Source: an uncultured Clostridiaceae bacterium
GTDB lineage: Bacteria; Bacillota; Clostridia; Lachnospirales; Lachnospiraceae
Length of the DNA stretch: 14,928 bases
Reading direction: 5' to 3'
NCBI GenBank assembly: GCA_958441075.1
Contig: CAUCBQ010000037.1
Coordinates: 1 to 14,928 of the forward strand
The translations under genes and the position numbers were made by a program. Below the pieces are notes generated by a model, which did no database searches, was not told the origin of the DNA, and saw only the letters and a program-made list of their open reading frames with translations. Positions 1-7,610 of the stretch are shown in pieces. Within the stretch, counting starts at the first letter, position 1; each line of letters begins with the position of its first letter.

Positions 1-1048
1 CATGGATGCGCTCCTGTCGGGAAAATACGATTTAAACCATACCGCCATCCTTATGACCCAGACCGGAGGGGGCTGCCGTGCCTCCAACTACATAGGCTTT
101 ATCCGCAGGGCCCTTGAAAAAGCCGGTATGAGCCAGATCCCTGTGGTCTCTGTCAATGCAAACGGCATGGAAACCAATCCGGGCTTTTCCATCACCCTGC
201 CCCTGCTTACAAAGGCCATGCAGGCTGTGGTTTACGGCGATATCTTTATGCGTGTTCTCTACGCCACCCGGCCCTATGAAGCGGTTCCCGGAAGCGCAGA
301 CGCCCTGCATGAAAAATGGAAAAAGCGCTGTATCGCCTCCCTTTCCAGACGCTCTGCGGCTATGATGGAATTTGGACGCAATATTACGGGAATCATACGC
401 GACTTTGACCGTCTGGAGCGAAGGGATATCAAAAAACCCAGAGTAGGAATCGTGGGAGAAATTCTTGTAAAATTCTCTCCTCTGGCAAACAACCACATCG
501 TAGAACTTCTGGAGGCAGAAGGAGCCGAGGCTGTAATGCCGGATCTGATGGACTTCCTTCTCTACTGCTTCTACAACAACAATTTCAAGGCAGAGCATCT
601 GGGCAAAAAGAAATCCACTGCCCGGCTGTGCAATGCGGGAATCGCTCTTTTGGAATACTTCCGCCGCACTGCCAGAAAGGAGCTGGCTGCCAGCAGGCAT
701 TTTACTCCGCCTGCGGCTATCAACGAGCTGGCTGATATGGCAAAGGGCTTTGTATCCTTAGGCAATCAGACCGGAGAAGGCTGGTTCCTCACAGGTGAGA
801 TGCTGGAGCTGATCCACAGCGGAGTAAAAAACATCGTCTGCACCCAGCCCTTTGGCTGCCTGCCAAATCACATCGTAGGAAAGGGCGTAATCAAGGAGCT
901 GCGAAAAAATTATCCCGGCGCCAATATTATTGCCGTAGACTACGATCCCGGCGCCAGCGAGGTCAATCAGTTAAACCGGATCAAGCTTATGCTGGCAACG
1001 GCCCACAAAAATCTGAAAAACGAGATGGAACCAAGAGTCCAGATATAA
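1..1048 (+). CDS. 2-hydroxyacyl-CoA dehydratase activase-related protein, C-terminal part (5' truncated)
   Basis: This is the last 348 or so residues of a larger protein; the frame is open to the left edge, so the ATG at position 2 is probably an internal methionine. The visible part resembles the C-terminal (DUF2229-like) region of the very long BcrAD/BadFG-type activase proteins of Clostridia (often about 1400 residues). Such proteins carry ATPase domains and are related to activators that feed ATP-driven electrons to 2-hydroxyacyl-CoA dehydratases. Conserved-looking stretches are TQTGGGCRASNY (residues 19-30) and CTQPFGCLPNH (280-290), both with cysteines that could bind an iron-sulfur cluster, and DYDPGASEVNQ (313-323). 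The ATPase domains would lie outside the window. The gene stops directly against a shared terminator with convergent glyA. The family call is from recognised motifs; the substrate is unknown, and many such long proteins have no tested function. Confidence 0.8.
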   Translation, partial: MDALLSGKYDLNHTAILMTQTGGGCRASNYIGFIRRALEKAGMSQIPVVSVNANGMETNPGFSITLPLLTKAMQAVVYGDIFMRVLYATRPYEAVPGSADALHEKWKKRCIASLSRRSAAMMEFGRNITGIIRDFDRLERRDIKKPRVGIVGEILVKFSPLANNHIVELLEAEGAEAVMPDLMDFLLYCFYNNNFKAEHLGKKKSTARLCNAGIALLEYFRRTARKELAASRHFTPPAAINELADMAKGFVSLGNQTGEGWFLTGEMLELIHSGVKNIVCTQPFGCLPNHIVGKGVIKELRKNYPGANIIAVDYDPGASEVNQLNRIKLMLATAHKNLKNEMEPRVQI

Positions 1049-1095
1049 AAATAAGGATCTGCCGCACCGAATGGATGCGGCAAGATCCTTATTTT
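1048..1095. terminator. Bidirectional intrinsic terminator between the activase gene and glyA
   Basis: A long hairpin: 1048-1060 pairs perfectly with 1083-1095, and 1061-1066 pairs with 1076-1081, with one bulged base (1082) and a 9-nt loop. The arms begin with AAAA and end with TTTT, so the structure reads as a stem plus U-run on both strands. It therefore serves the rightward activase gene and the leftward glyA gene. Confidence 0.93.
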
Positions 1096-1111
1096 ATATG
1101 AATCCTGTATT

Positions 1112-2362
1112 CTAACCCTCATACAGCGGATAACGCTCACAGAGCTTTGCGACCTCCGCCTTAATATATTCCTTCTTATTCTCAAAATCCGTCGCAGTCA
1201 GCCAGATGCACTCTGCAATCTTTTCCATATCCGCTTCCTTTAAGCCTCTGGTGGTGACAGCCGGTGTGCCGATTCGGACGCCGGAGGTGACAAAGGGGCT
1301 TCTTGGATCGTTGGGAACGGTATTTTTATTCAGTGTAATGCATACCTCGTCACAGCGGTTCTGAAGCTCCTTTCCCGAAATATCCAGATTCCGCAGGTCA
1401 ACCAGCATCAGGTGGTTGTCCGTGCCGTCGGTGAGAAGCTTAAAGCCCTGTTTTTGAAGAGCCTCAGCAAGAGCTTTGGCATTTAAAACAACCTGATGGG
1501 CATATTCTTTAAATTCCGGTTTTAAGGCTTCGCCCAGACATACTGCCTTGGCTGCAATCACATGCTCTAAGGGGCCGCCCTGGGTTCCCGGGAAAATGGC
1601 CTTGTTAAAGTTAAATTTCTCTGCCGCCTCTTTATTAGCCAGAATCATACCGCCTCTGGGGCCTCTTAAGGTCTTGTGGGTAGTAGTCGTCACTACATCT
1701 GCGTAGGGGATGGGGCTTGGATGCTCTCCTGCCGCTACCAGGCCTGCGATATGGGCCATGTCCACCATCAGATACGCGCCTGTCTCATCTGCGATCTCAC
1801 GGAAACGCTTAAAATCAATGGTTCTGGCATAGGCGCTGGCTCCCGCCACAATGAGCTTTGGCCTGGACTCCTTTGCCTTGCGCTCCACCTCGTCATAGTC
1901 AATAAAGCCCTGATCGTCTACGCCGTAGGGTACAATGTTAAAATAAAGTCCGGAAAAATTTACAGGGCTTCCGTGGGTCAGATGGCCGCCATGGTCCAGA
2001 TTCATGCCCATAACCGTATCCCCCGGCTTTAACATGGCAACGAATACAGCCATATTGGCCTGAGCGCCGGAATGGGGCTGTACATTGGCATAGTCACAGC
2101 CGAACAGCTTCTTAGCGCGCTCGATTGCCAGATTCTCCACTACGTCCACACACTGACAGCCGCCATAATAGCGCTTTCCTGAATAGCCTTCCGCATACTT
2201 ATTCGTAAGAACTGTTCCCATTGCCATCATCACCGGCTCCGAAACAATATTTTCAGAAGCAATCAGCTCCAGATTCTGCCTCTGACGCCTGCACTCCGCC
2301 TGAATGGCCTCGCCCACCTCTTTGTCATAGCCTGTGATCAAATCCATAACTGTATTTACCAT
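1112..2362 (-). CDS. glyA: Serine hydroxymethyltransferase
   Basis: Encodes a complete 416-residue PLP-dependent enzyme that interconverts serine + tetrahydrofolate with glycine + 5,10-methylene-tetrahydrofolate in the cytoplasm, the main one-carbon entry point. The family signature is plain: TTTTHKTLRGPRGG with the Schiff-base lysine at K230, DMAHIAGLVA (201-210) with the PLP-ring aspartate, ELIASENIVS near residue 32, and YAEGYSGKRYYGGC (56-69). Length and end match the usual bacterial form of about 410-420 residues. The ATG at 2362 is preceded by an AAAGGACGG-type ribosome binding site; a second in-frame ATG six codons in is less well placed. The gene lies 109 bp downstream of recJ but has its own promoter in that gap. 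It converges with the activase gene over a shared terminator. Confidence 0.98.
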   Translation of the reverse strand: MVNTVMDLITGYDKEVGEAIQAECRRQRQNLELIASENIVSEPVMMAMGTVLTNKYAEGYSGKRYYGGCQCVDVVENLAIERAKKLFGCDYANVQPHSGAQANMAVFVAMLKPGDTVMGMNLDHGGHLTHGSPVNFSGLYFNIVPYGVDDQGFIDYDEVERKAKESRPKLIVAGASAYARTIDFKRFREIADETGAYLMVDMAHIAGLVAAGEHPSPIPYADVVTTTTHKTLRGPRGGMILANKEAAEKFNFNKAIFPGTQGGPLEHVIAAKAVCLGEALKPEFKEYAHQVVLNAKALAEALQKQGFKLLTDGTDNHLMLVDLRNLDISGKELQNRCDEVCITLNKNTVPNDPRSPFVTSGVRIGTPAVTTRGLKEADMEKIAECIWLTATDFENKKEYIKAEVAKLCERYPLYEG

Positions 2363-2395
2363 TGCAACCTACCGTCCTTTCCATTCTTTTCTGCG

Positions 2396-2424
2396 ATTAT
2401 AACCTATCTGATTATAAAATGCAA
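2396..2424 (-). promoter_or_regulatory. Sigma-A promoter of glyA
   Basis: On the minus strand a -35 box TTGCAT (2424-2419) is followed by a 17-bp spacer and a perfect -10 box TATAAT (2401-2396). The predicted transcript starts near 2389 and leaves a leader of only about 27 nt before the glyA ATG. No riboswitch could fit. No terminator is visible after recJ, so read-through from recJ is also possible. Confidence 0.85.
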
Positions 2425-2471
2425 TACTGCCGGATACGGACACATTTTCGAATTTGTCTGCAAAATAACTG

Positions 2472-4196
2472 TCAATTTCTAAATTTCCAGGCTTTTATCA
2501 CTACCTGCAAATTCCTGTTTCCATTGTATTCATTTACCATTGGATAATAAATAATGTCAATCTGACGGCTTACGCCCATTTCCTCCATAAATGTGTCTCC
2601 GTCGCCGAATACAATCCCATCCATGGAAAATCCCCGCTCGTTTACAAGAGAAAGGCGTACCACATTGCGGTTTTTTCCCATTACGCGGGCGCTCCGGACC
2701 ATCATGGCCTTCTGGGCAAACTGGGGTTTTTCATTTCCCTGTCCAAAGGGTTCCAGCCGTTCCAGATCCCGGATCAGATCCTCAGAAATGTACTCAAAGG
2801 GCATTGCCGCATCAATCCATATTCTGGGAATAAAATCATCCGGCGTAAGCTTATCTGCAGCATTTTCATTGAGCCTTCTGCGAAATTCCCCAATATCCGC
2901 CTCTTCCAGTGAAAAACCGGCTGCCATGGGATGGCCTCCAAATTTCAGCAGCAGATCCTTTACCTCCACCAGAGCATGGAACATATGGTAGGCCTCTATG
3001 GAACGTCCGGAGCCCTTGGCACAGCCCTCTGCCCTTGTAAGTACAAAAACCGGTTTATTATACCGTTCCCGAAGCCGTCCGGCTACAATTCCGGCCAGAG
3101 ATTCATGGCAGTCCGGCAGAAAAACCACCAGAACCTTATCATCCTTAAGCTCCGATTCCACCTGCTGCACCGCCGCATCTACATTTTCCTGCGTCATGGC
3201 TTTTCTCTGGTCATTTAATTCCTTTAATTCTTCTGCAATGGCGTCGGCCCGGGAAGAATCCCCACACAGCAAAAGCTCCATAGCCAGTCTGGCAGTCTGA
3301 AGCCGTCCGCTGGCATTTAAGCAGGGCCCCAGTACAAACCCAATGTGATAGGCGCTGATATTGGCTGCGTCCAGGGCATTTTTATAAATCAGGCTTTTAA
3401 GGCCCGGACTGGCCGTCACCGCCAGACGCTTCAGCCCCTCTTTTACCACAATCCGGTTCTCGTCCTTTAGCTTCATCACATCGCCCACAGTGGCAATAGC
3501 CGCAAGCTCCAAAAGTTCAAGCCACTCTTCCCGGCTGATACCGTATGCTTCATAGAGAGCTCCAATGAGCTTAAATGCCACCATAGCCCCGCAGATCTCC
3601 GGCCAGGGATACCGGCTGTCCCTCCGCTTTGGGTTTACAATCGCATCCGCTGGGGGCATCAGATCCTCACCAGTTTCCTCACTGGTCTGGATATCGTGAT
3701 GATCTGTAATAATCACTTCCAGGCCCAGTTCCTTTGCCAGAGCAATCTGGCTGACAGCGGCGATTCCGTTGTCACAGGTCACAATGGTCTGTATCCCATC
3801 TGCTGCCGCTTCCTCGATGATATGCTCGTTGATTCCGTACCCATCCCGAATCCGCTCCGGGATTACATAATCCGCACAGGCCCCAATCCGCTTAAAACCC
3901 TTATATAAAACAGCAGTGGCACAGACACCGTCTATATCATAATCCCCTACAATCCGCAGCCGCCTTTGCTCCTTCACCGCCCTGCCGATCCTCCGGACCG
4001 CCTCCTCCATATCGGGCAAAAGCCCGGGGGAATAAAGATCCTCCAGGCTTCCATTCAGATAGCGTTCAAAATCCGTTTCTCTTTCAATATCTCTGTTTCG
4101 TATAATTCTGGCTGTCACCGGGCTGATATGAAACCGTTCTGCCAGAGCATTAAAATCTGCTTTCTTAGCATGAAGCATCCAGATTGATTCTGTCAT
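2472..4196 (-). CDS. recJ: Single-stranded-DNA-specific exonuclease RecJ
   Basis: Encodes a complete 574-residue DHH-family 5'-3' single-strand exonuclease used in recombination and repair. Its length is close to that of E. coli RecJ. The metal-binding motifs appear in order: DYDIDG (85-90), TCDNG (140-144), TDHHD (164-168) and ATVGDVMKL (235-243). The linker/DHHA1 region follows, with PCLNASGRLQ (291-300), GSGRS (395-399) and GGHPMAAGFSL (420-430). The C-terminal part (about 450-574) is consistent with the RecJ OB-fold. The ATG at 4196 follows an AGGA ribosome binding site about 7 nt upstream. It sits between brnQ and glyA on the same strand; the 198-bp gap from brnQ is mostly filled by a small mobile-element-like repeat. 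No clear own promoter was found, so it may depend on brnQ read-through. All key residues look intact. Confidence 0.97.
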   Translation of the reverse strand: MTESIWMLHAKKADFNALAERFHISPVTARIIRNRDIERETDFERYLNGSLEDLYSPGLLPDMEEAVRRIGRAVKEQRRLRIVGDYDIDGVCATAVLYKGFKRIGACADYVIPERIRDGYGINEHIIEEAAADGIQTIVTCDNGIAAVSQIALAKELGLEVIITDHHDIQTSEETGEDLMPPADAIVNPKRRDSRYPWPEICGAMVAFKLIGALYEAYGISREEWLELLELAAIATVGDVMKLKDENRIVVKEGLKRLAVTASPGLKSLIYKNALDAANISAYHIGFVLGPCLNASGRLQTARLAMELLLCGDSSRADAIAEELKELNDQRKAMTQENVDAAVQQVESELKDDKVLVVFLPDCHESLAGIVAGRLRERYNKPVFVLTRAEGCAKGSGRSIEAYHMFHALVEVKDLLLKFGGHPMAAGFSLEEADIGEFRRRLNENAADKLTPDDFIPRIWIDAAMPFEYISEDLIRDLERLEPFGQGNEKPQFAQKAMMVRSARVMGKNRNVVRLSLVNERGFSMDGIVFGDGDTFMEEMGVSRQIDIIYYPMVNEYNGNRNLQVVIKAWKFRN

Positions 4197-4218
4197 CCTG
4201 CTGTCCTCTCTTTTCTGT

Positions 4219-4226
4219 CATTTAGG
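4219..4226. repeat. Left copy of 8-bp putative target-site duplication
   Basis: CATTTAGG at 4219-4226 recurs exactly at 4378-4385, the two copies abutting the inverted ends of the MITE-like element. The final GG of this copy overlaps possible extension of the terminal repeat, so the exact boundary may shift by one or two bases. Confidence 0.65.
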
Positions 4227-4377
4227 GTATCAGTTCAGCCATGCGAAATTTCAGACAGAAAAAAGCGTTGAAAGCTTGTTTTCATAAGAATTTTTCTGGC
4301 TGAATCTTCATAGGGCGGACGCCCGACGCTTCTTGCACGCTTACAGCGGGCAAGAAGATGCATGGCTGAATTGTTAC
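4227..4377. mobile_element. MITE-like 151-bp element between brnQ and recJ
   Basis: The ends are inverted repeats: 4227-4244 and the reverse complement of 4360-4377 match at 16 of 18 positions, including the 11-base core TTCAGCCATGC. The 8-mer CATTTAGG occurs directly on both sides (4219-4226 and 4378-4385), as a target-site duplication would. The interior has no ORF but is packed with hairpins. 4251-4263 pairs with 4291-4303 (12 of 13), with TGAAA/TTTCA nested inside. GGGC/GCCC is at 4313-4324. A 12-bp interrupted stem lies at 4329-4357 (CTTCTTGC/GCAAGAAG enclosing CGCT/AGCG). The fold is consistent with a non-autonomous miniature transposable element. No transposase with matching ends is visible here. 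Confidence 0.75.
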
Positions 4378-4385
4378 CATTTAGG
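4378..4385. repeat. Right copy of 8-bp putative target-site duplication
   Basis: Exact second copy of CATTTAGG, immediately outside the right inverted repeat and 9 bp from the brnQ stop codon. This suggests the insertion landed just after the end of brnQ. Confidence 0.65.
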
Positions 4386-4394
4386 CACTTTATC

Positions 4395-5762
4395 TCATCC
4401 CTGTTTCTCCTGCTTTTCCCCTTCTCCGGGGATCAGTCTTCCCAACAGTCCCCCAATCACAGCCGGGAGAAGCCACCCCAGACCGGAAGCATATCCCGGA
4501 AGGACTCGCATGGCCTCTGTCAGCCCCCAAACTGCAAGCTTTGCCTGATCCATGGTCCAGACAACGCTCACCGCTGCTGTAAACAGGATCGACAGGCGGT
4601 ATACCCAAATCCTGCGTCCTGTAAAACGCTCCATAAAAGCCAGGGCAATAAGCACAATGGCAATGGGGTAAACTGCATTTAAAACCGGAACGGAATATTT
4701 TAAAATACGGTCCAGGCCTGCGCTGGAAATCAAAAGGCTGACAGCTGCAAAAACTACAGTCCATATCCGATAACTGACTCCGGGTACCAGGGTAGAAAAA
4801 TACTGGCTGCAGCAGCAGATCAGCCCCACGCAGGTATTCAGGCATGCAATAAAAAAGATAATGCCCAAAATCACCATTCCGGACACTCCAAAAAGATCTC
4901 CTGCCACAAAGGTCAGGATTCTGGCTCCGTTAGCGCCTTCACCCGCCTGCTGTCCTACAGGACCGCCGATATAGGCCAAAGCTCCATAAACCAGAGATAA
5001 CAGGATTCCTGCCATAAGACCTGCCTTCACCGTTTCCCGGACCACCGAATCCTCTCTGGAAATTCCCTTATTTCTTATATTAAGGGAAATGATAATGCCG
5101 AAATTTAACGCCGCAAGGGTATCCATGGTCTGATACCCTTCCGTAAACCCTCTCACCGCAGCTCCTGCTGCAAATTCCGCCGCTGTTTCTCCCACTCCAT
5201 CCATGGGCCAGATCAGCCTTCCTGTAAACAGCACTGCAATCAGTATCAGAAGTGCCGGACAGGTCACTTTTCCCAAACGTTCTGAAAGTGTTTCGGGATG
5301 AATGGACAGAAGAAGGGCAATGGCAAAAAATACAAAGGAATAGCCCAGCTGAGCGCAAAACTGCACCGTCATTCCCGTATGGCCCAGATAATCCCCCAGA
5401 CGAACCCCCGCTCCTGTAAGAACAGGCAAAAGCGTCATCTCAAAGGAGGTACTTGCTGTTCTGGGAATTGCCAGAAAGGGACCAATGGCCAGATAGGCGG
5501 TCAGGGTAAATAAAAGTGAAAATCTTTTCCCCACTTTTCCCGCCAGCCTTTCAAGTCCCCCTGATACAGCCACAGCGGCGACACCCAGCACCGGAAGCCC
5601 TACTGCGCTGATCAGAAAGCCTGCCATAGCCGGAACCATCTGAGTTCCTGCCCGTGCAGCCAGATCCGGAGGAAAAATCAGATTTCCCGCACCGAAAAAC
5701 ATAGAAAATAAAGTAAATCCTACCAGAAACAGATTCTGGATAGAAAGCTTTTGTACTGTCAT
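4395..5762 (-). CDS. brnQ: Branched-chain amino acid transport system II carrier protein (LIV-II)
   Basis: Encodes a 455-residue polytopic inner-membrane protein of the BrnQ/LIVCS family, which imports leucine, isoleucine and valine by cation symport. The N-terminal signature FSMFFGAGNLIFPP (residues 19-32) is diagnostic. The rest is a series of hydrophobic segments consistent with about 12 transmembrane helices, ending in a short charged tail. Length is normal (about 430-450). The ATG at 5762 is preceded by GGTGGAG about 5 nt upstream, and a strong promoter lies about 80 bp further up. It is the first gene of the leftward brnQ-recJ-glyA group. These genes share no pathway, so the grouping looks positional. 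No leader peptide or T-box was recognised upstream. Confidence 0.95.
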   Translation of the reverse strand: MTVQKLSIQNLFLVGFTLFSMFFGAGNLIFPPDLAARAGTQMVPAMAGFLISAVGLPVLGVAAVAVSGGLERLAGKVGKRFSLLFTLTAYLAIGPFLAIPRTASTSFEMTLLPVLTGAGVRLGDYLGHTGMTVQFCAQLGYSFVFFAIALLLSIHPETLSERLGKVTCPALLILIAVLFTGRLIWPMDGVGETAAEFAAGAAVRGFTEGYQTMDTLAALNFGIIISLNIRNKGISREDSVVRETVKAGLMAGILLSLVYGALAYIGGPVGQQAGEGANGARILTFVAGDLFGVSGMVILGIIFFIACLNTCVGLICCCSQYFSTLVPGVSYRIWTVVFAAVSLLISSAGLDRILKYSVPVLNAVYPIAIVLIALAFMERFTGRRIWVYRLSILFTAAVSVVWTMDQAKLAVWGLTEAMRVLPGYASGLGWLLPAVIGGLLGRLIPGEGEKQEKQG

Positions 5763-5840
5763 AATTCTCCACCTGTCCTGTATTCGATTGTGTTATTTTT
5801 ATCGCTGTATTCTGTAAAAATACCTGTAGAATTTCTTATA

Positions 5841-5869
5841 ATCATACCATATTCCGGGGCAGGTTTCAA
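5841..5869 (-). promoter_or_regulatory. Sigma-A promoter of brnQ
   Basis: On the minus strand, -35 TTGAAA (5869-5864), a 17-bp spacer and -10 TATGAT (5846-5841), with further TATAA-rich sequence just downstream. This gives a leader of roughly 70 nt. The rest of the 5763-6012 gap holds no convincing ORF or RNA gene. Confidence 0.8.
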
Positions 5870-6012
5870 CTGCGCCGGATGCCCTGCAAATGCGCTCCAC
5901 ATATAAATTTACAATCTCCTGTTCATAATTTTTATAATTTATGTAGTCTCCAAAATCCCTAAATGTTTTCCCAGGTAAGTACTGATATTTCTTGTCTGTT
6001 CACATCCATCTC

Positions 6013-6395
6013 CTAAGCAATATCCCAAGCAGGCTCTTCTTTCTTCTGACTTACCGAAGCGAATAATTTTATAGCCTTCAAATATGCTTCCCATATTGCT
6101 TGACGCAGTTCCTTTTCTCGAATCGTATCCGCTGTTTTGCAAATTTTCTTTCCATAAAGCAATCTGTTCTTACATCTCCAGACAAATACTTTTCCCTCCT
6201 CTGTCTGCCATATTACTTTCTGATACGTTTTACCACAATTGCCACAAATCATTTTCCCGTAAATTGAATGAATAGACGCTCGTCCCTGCAATACGCCGCT
6301 ACCCGAAGAACTGTTTTTTTCTTCTCCTCTGTGCTGTTTTCCCGCTTTTGGTTCGCCGGAATTTTAATGACCTGTTTTTCTTTTTCGTAATTCAA
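6013..6395 (-). pseudogene. Serine recombinase, internally deleted remnant
   Basis: Two pieces of a large serine recombinase are fused out of frame. The upstream piece starts at a TTG (6395) with an AAGGGAGA ribosome binding site 7 nt before it. It encodes a charged N-terminus ending in the resolvase lead-in VLRVAAYCR (residues 29-37), where the family would continue with the catalytic serine; here it runs into unrelated residues and a TGA at 6249-6251. The downstream piece (frame 6013-6291) is the recombinase zinc ribbon: MICGNCGKTYQ, then VWRCKNRL and KKICKT, four cysteines in the expected pattern. Nearly the whole catalytic and DNA-binding middle (several hundred residues in normal 500-550-residue relatives) is missing. 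The ATG at 6413 is an alternative start but ignores the ribosome binding site. Non-functional as a recombinase; whether a short zinc-ribbon peptide is made is unknown. Confidence 0.8.
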
Positions 6396-6458
6396 AATAA
6401 AATCTCCCTTCATTGTTATAATAGCGGTTCTATTCTACAACAAAAGGAGACCTTATTT

Positions 6459-6513
6459 TTATTCATTATTTACTGTTTTCATCTTCCTGCATATCTCTTC
6501 CCTGCTTACTCTG
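6459..6513. repeat. 55-bp direct repeat, copy 1 (left of abi gene)
   Basis: Matches 7746-7800 at 53 of 55 positions in the same orientation. Weaker similarity continues leftward through a shared CTACAACAAAA block. Copy 1 lies directly upstream of the recombinase remnant's start (in minus-strand terms), so it may be the ancestral 5' flank of a recombinase gene. It encodes no intact product. Confidence 0.85.
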
Positions 6514-6574
6514 GAAGAATAGCAGGAAGTTCTTCATCATCCATAAAGAAACAGGAAACTATATTTCTATCATT

Positions 6575-7516
6575 TTATATTTTTCTATATCTAGTTATCG
6601 TTCTCCAGTTTACTGGAAAACCCATTTTCTCATATAATTCTTTTTCCGTTATACTATCATGCTTTTTGAGATATTTATCGATTAGTGTTTTAAGTTCTTT
6701 TATAAATTCTTTGTACCAATTATCGCTCAACATATACCTTAAAGCAATTACAACTGAAAACAAATCATTTTTGCCCTTTACATATTGCGTGCCTTTTTGA
6801 GCAATTTTTAATTTCATATGTATAGGTAAATCAGAAATACTGTCCGTAGTTCTATAAGTAAATAATCGTTCACCATGTGCACAGACATTCCTGAACTTTA
6901 CCATTACAGTTAAAACAGAAATCATTTGGCTTTCGTTGATACCTGGATAATTTCGGCTGACTTTAATCTGTATATCCTGCGGAAGTAACATATACATTTT
7001 TGAAATATTTCCAAATGTTAACGCATTCGTCAATACCCATAACGGAACATTCCCATATTTTCTTTGTGCGTGATTTATATAATGATAGTCTGTTGGTTTT
7101 GTAACATAACTTTCCAGTATTTTTATCAAACGGTCAATATCTCTCTGATTTTTCTTGCCCACATAATTGTAATTTACTCTATCAAGATATGCCTTCTGGT
7201 TCTCGCCATTTTTTTCTGTAAAATAATAAGAAACCTGCGATTTTATTTCATTTTCTATTTTAATAAGATATCTCAAAAATAATTGTCTTAAGGATTCATC
7301 AAAATAATATAACTCTACAAGATCCTCAAATTTAGTTCCATCCTTATACTTCTTGGTTGTTGGATTTTTAAAGATGTCCTTATATCCCCCAATTAATGAA
7401 TAGTAACTTGTCTGCCTTAAAATCTCTTTCGCATATACCTCATCATCAATTTGCAGATTTTTTTCATTCTTCAGTTTTTCTATTTGTTGATCATAACTCA
7501 AAAAAATCTTTGGCAT
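6575..7516 (-). CDS. abiF: Abi family HEPN protein (AbiF/AbiD-like, Abi_2), candidate RNase toxin of a phage-defence module
   Basis: Encodes 313 residues from the ATG at 7516, chosen because an AAGGAGA ribosome binding site sits 8 nt upstream; the longer open frame to 7639 runs back through the promoter and structured leader. Features of the Abi_2 family: FLSYDQQIEKLKN at the N-terminus, an SYYSLIGGYK-type segment (37-46), YYFDESLRQLFLRYLIKIENEIKS (70-93) and YGNVPLWVLTNALTFGNISKMY (154-175). The HEPN R-x4-H motif is RNVCAHGERLF, with R209 and H214 as presumed catalytic residues. HEPN Abi proteins act after infection, probably by cleaving RNA and stopping growth; this activity is inferred here. 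Base composition is far more AT-rich than the neighbouring housekeeping genes, and the gene is surrounded by mobile-element debris, both signs of transfer. Expression must pass the leader terminator. No clear terminator was seen after the stop. The family call is firm; the AbiF versus AbiD subtype is less so. Confidence 0.88.
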   Translation of the reverse strand: MPKIFLSYDQQIEKLKNEKNLQIDDEVYAKEILRQTSYYSLIGGYKDIFKNPTTKKYKDGTKFEDLVELYYFDESLRQLFLRYLIKIENEIKSQVSYYFTEKNGENQKAYLDRVNYNYVGKKNQRDIDRLIKILESYVTKPTDYHYINHAQRKYGNVPLWVLTNALTFGNISKMYMLLPQDIQIKVSRNYPGINESQMISVLTVMVKFRNVCAHGERLFTYRTTDSISDLPIHMKLKIAQKGTQYVKGKNDLFSVVIALRYMLSDNWYKEFIKELKTLIDKYLKKHDSITEKELYEKMGFPVNWRTITRYRKI

Positions 7517-7524
7517 ATACAACA

Positions 7525-7531
7525 TCTCCTT
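7525..7531 (-). promoter_or_regulatory. Ribosome binding site that fixes the abi start
   Basis: AAGGAGA on the minus strand, 8 nt from the ATG at 7516. It lies just after the U-run of the leader terminator, so translation requires transcription to pass that terminator. Confidence 0.85.
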
Positions 7532-7535
7532 AAAG

Positions 7536-7567
7536 AAAAAAAGAGGAGACCCCGCAGGCTCTCCCCC
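7536..7567 (-). terminator. Intrinsic terminator within the abi leader
   Basis: An 8-bp stem (two G-U pairs), 7567-7560 with 7549-7542, a 10-nt GC-rich loop and at least six U (7541-7536), then C and more U. It lies between promoter and gene, so most transcripts should end as the short RNA and only a fraction continue into the abi gene. This arrangement is typical of RNA-antitoxin/toxin operons. Confidence 0.8.
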
Positions 7568-7605
7568 GGTCGCAGGCCTCACAGGTTTCTGCAACGCGAT
7601 CACTG
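7536..7605 (-). ncRNA. Structured leader RNA upstream of abi gene, abiF RNA candidate (putative RNA antitoxin)
   Basis: About 70 nt between a consensus promoter and the abi ribosome binding site. Reading the minus strand, GUUGCAG (7595-7589) pairs with CUGCGAC (7575-7569) in a 7-bp stem. Its loop contains a mini-hairpin CCU-GUG-AGG (7585-7577). A second hairpin follows, GGGGGAGA (7567-7560) with UCUCCUCU (7549-7542), and then a run of U. The heptamer GCCTGCG occurs twice, at 7577-7571 and 7559-7553, 18 nt apart; its second copy could compete for the first arm of the 5' stem. Position, structure and sequence agree with my memory of the abiF RNA motif found upstream of Abi genes, reported as RNA antitoxins of HEPN Abi toxins. 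The identity has not been checked against a covariance model. Start and end are approximate. Confidence 0.7.
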
Positions 7606-7610
7606 TATTT

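Noticed and set aside
32..700. 222-codon minus-strand ORF over the activase gene
   Set aside because: Antisense shadow of a sequence with clear activase-family motifs; composition is unlike a real protein.
5939..6142. 67-codon minus-strand ORF overlapping the recombinase remnant
   Set aside because: Different frame from the recognisable zinc ribbon, no ribosome binding site, no family resemblance.
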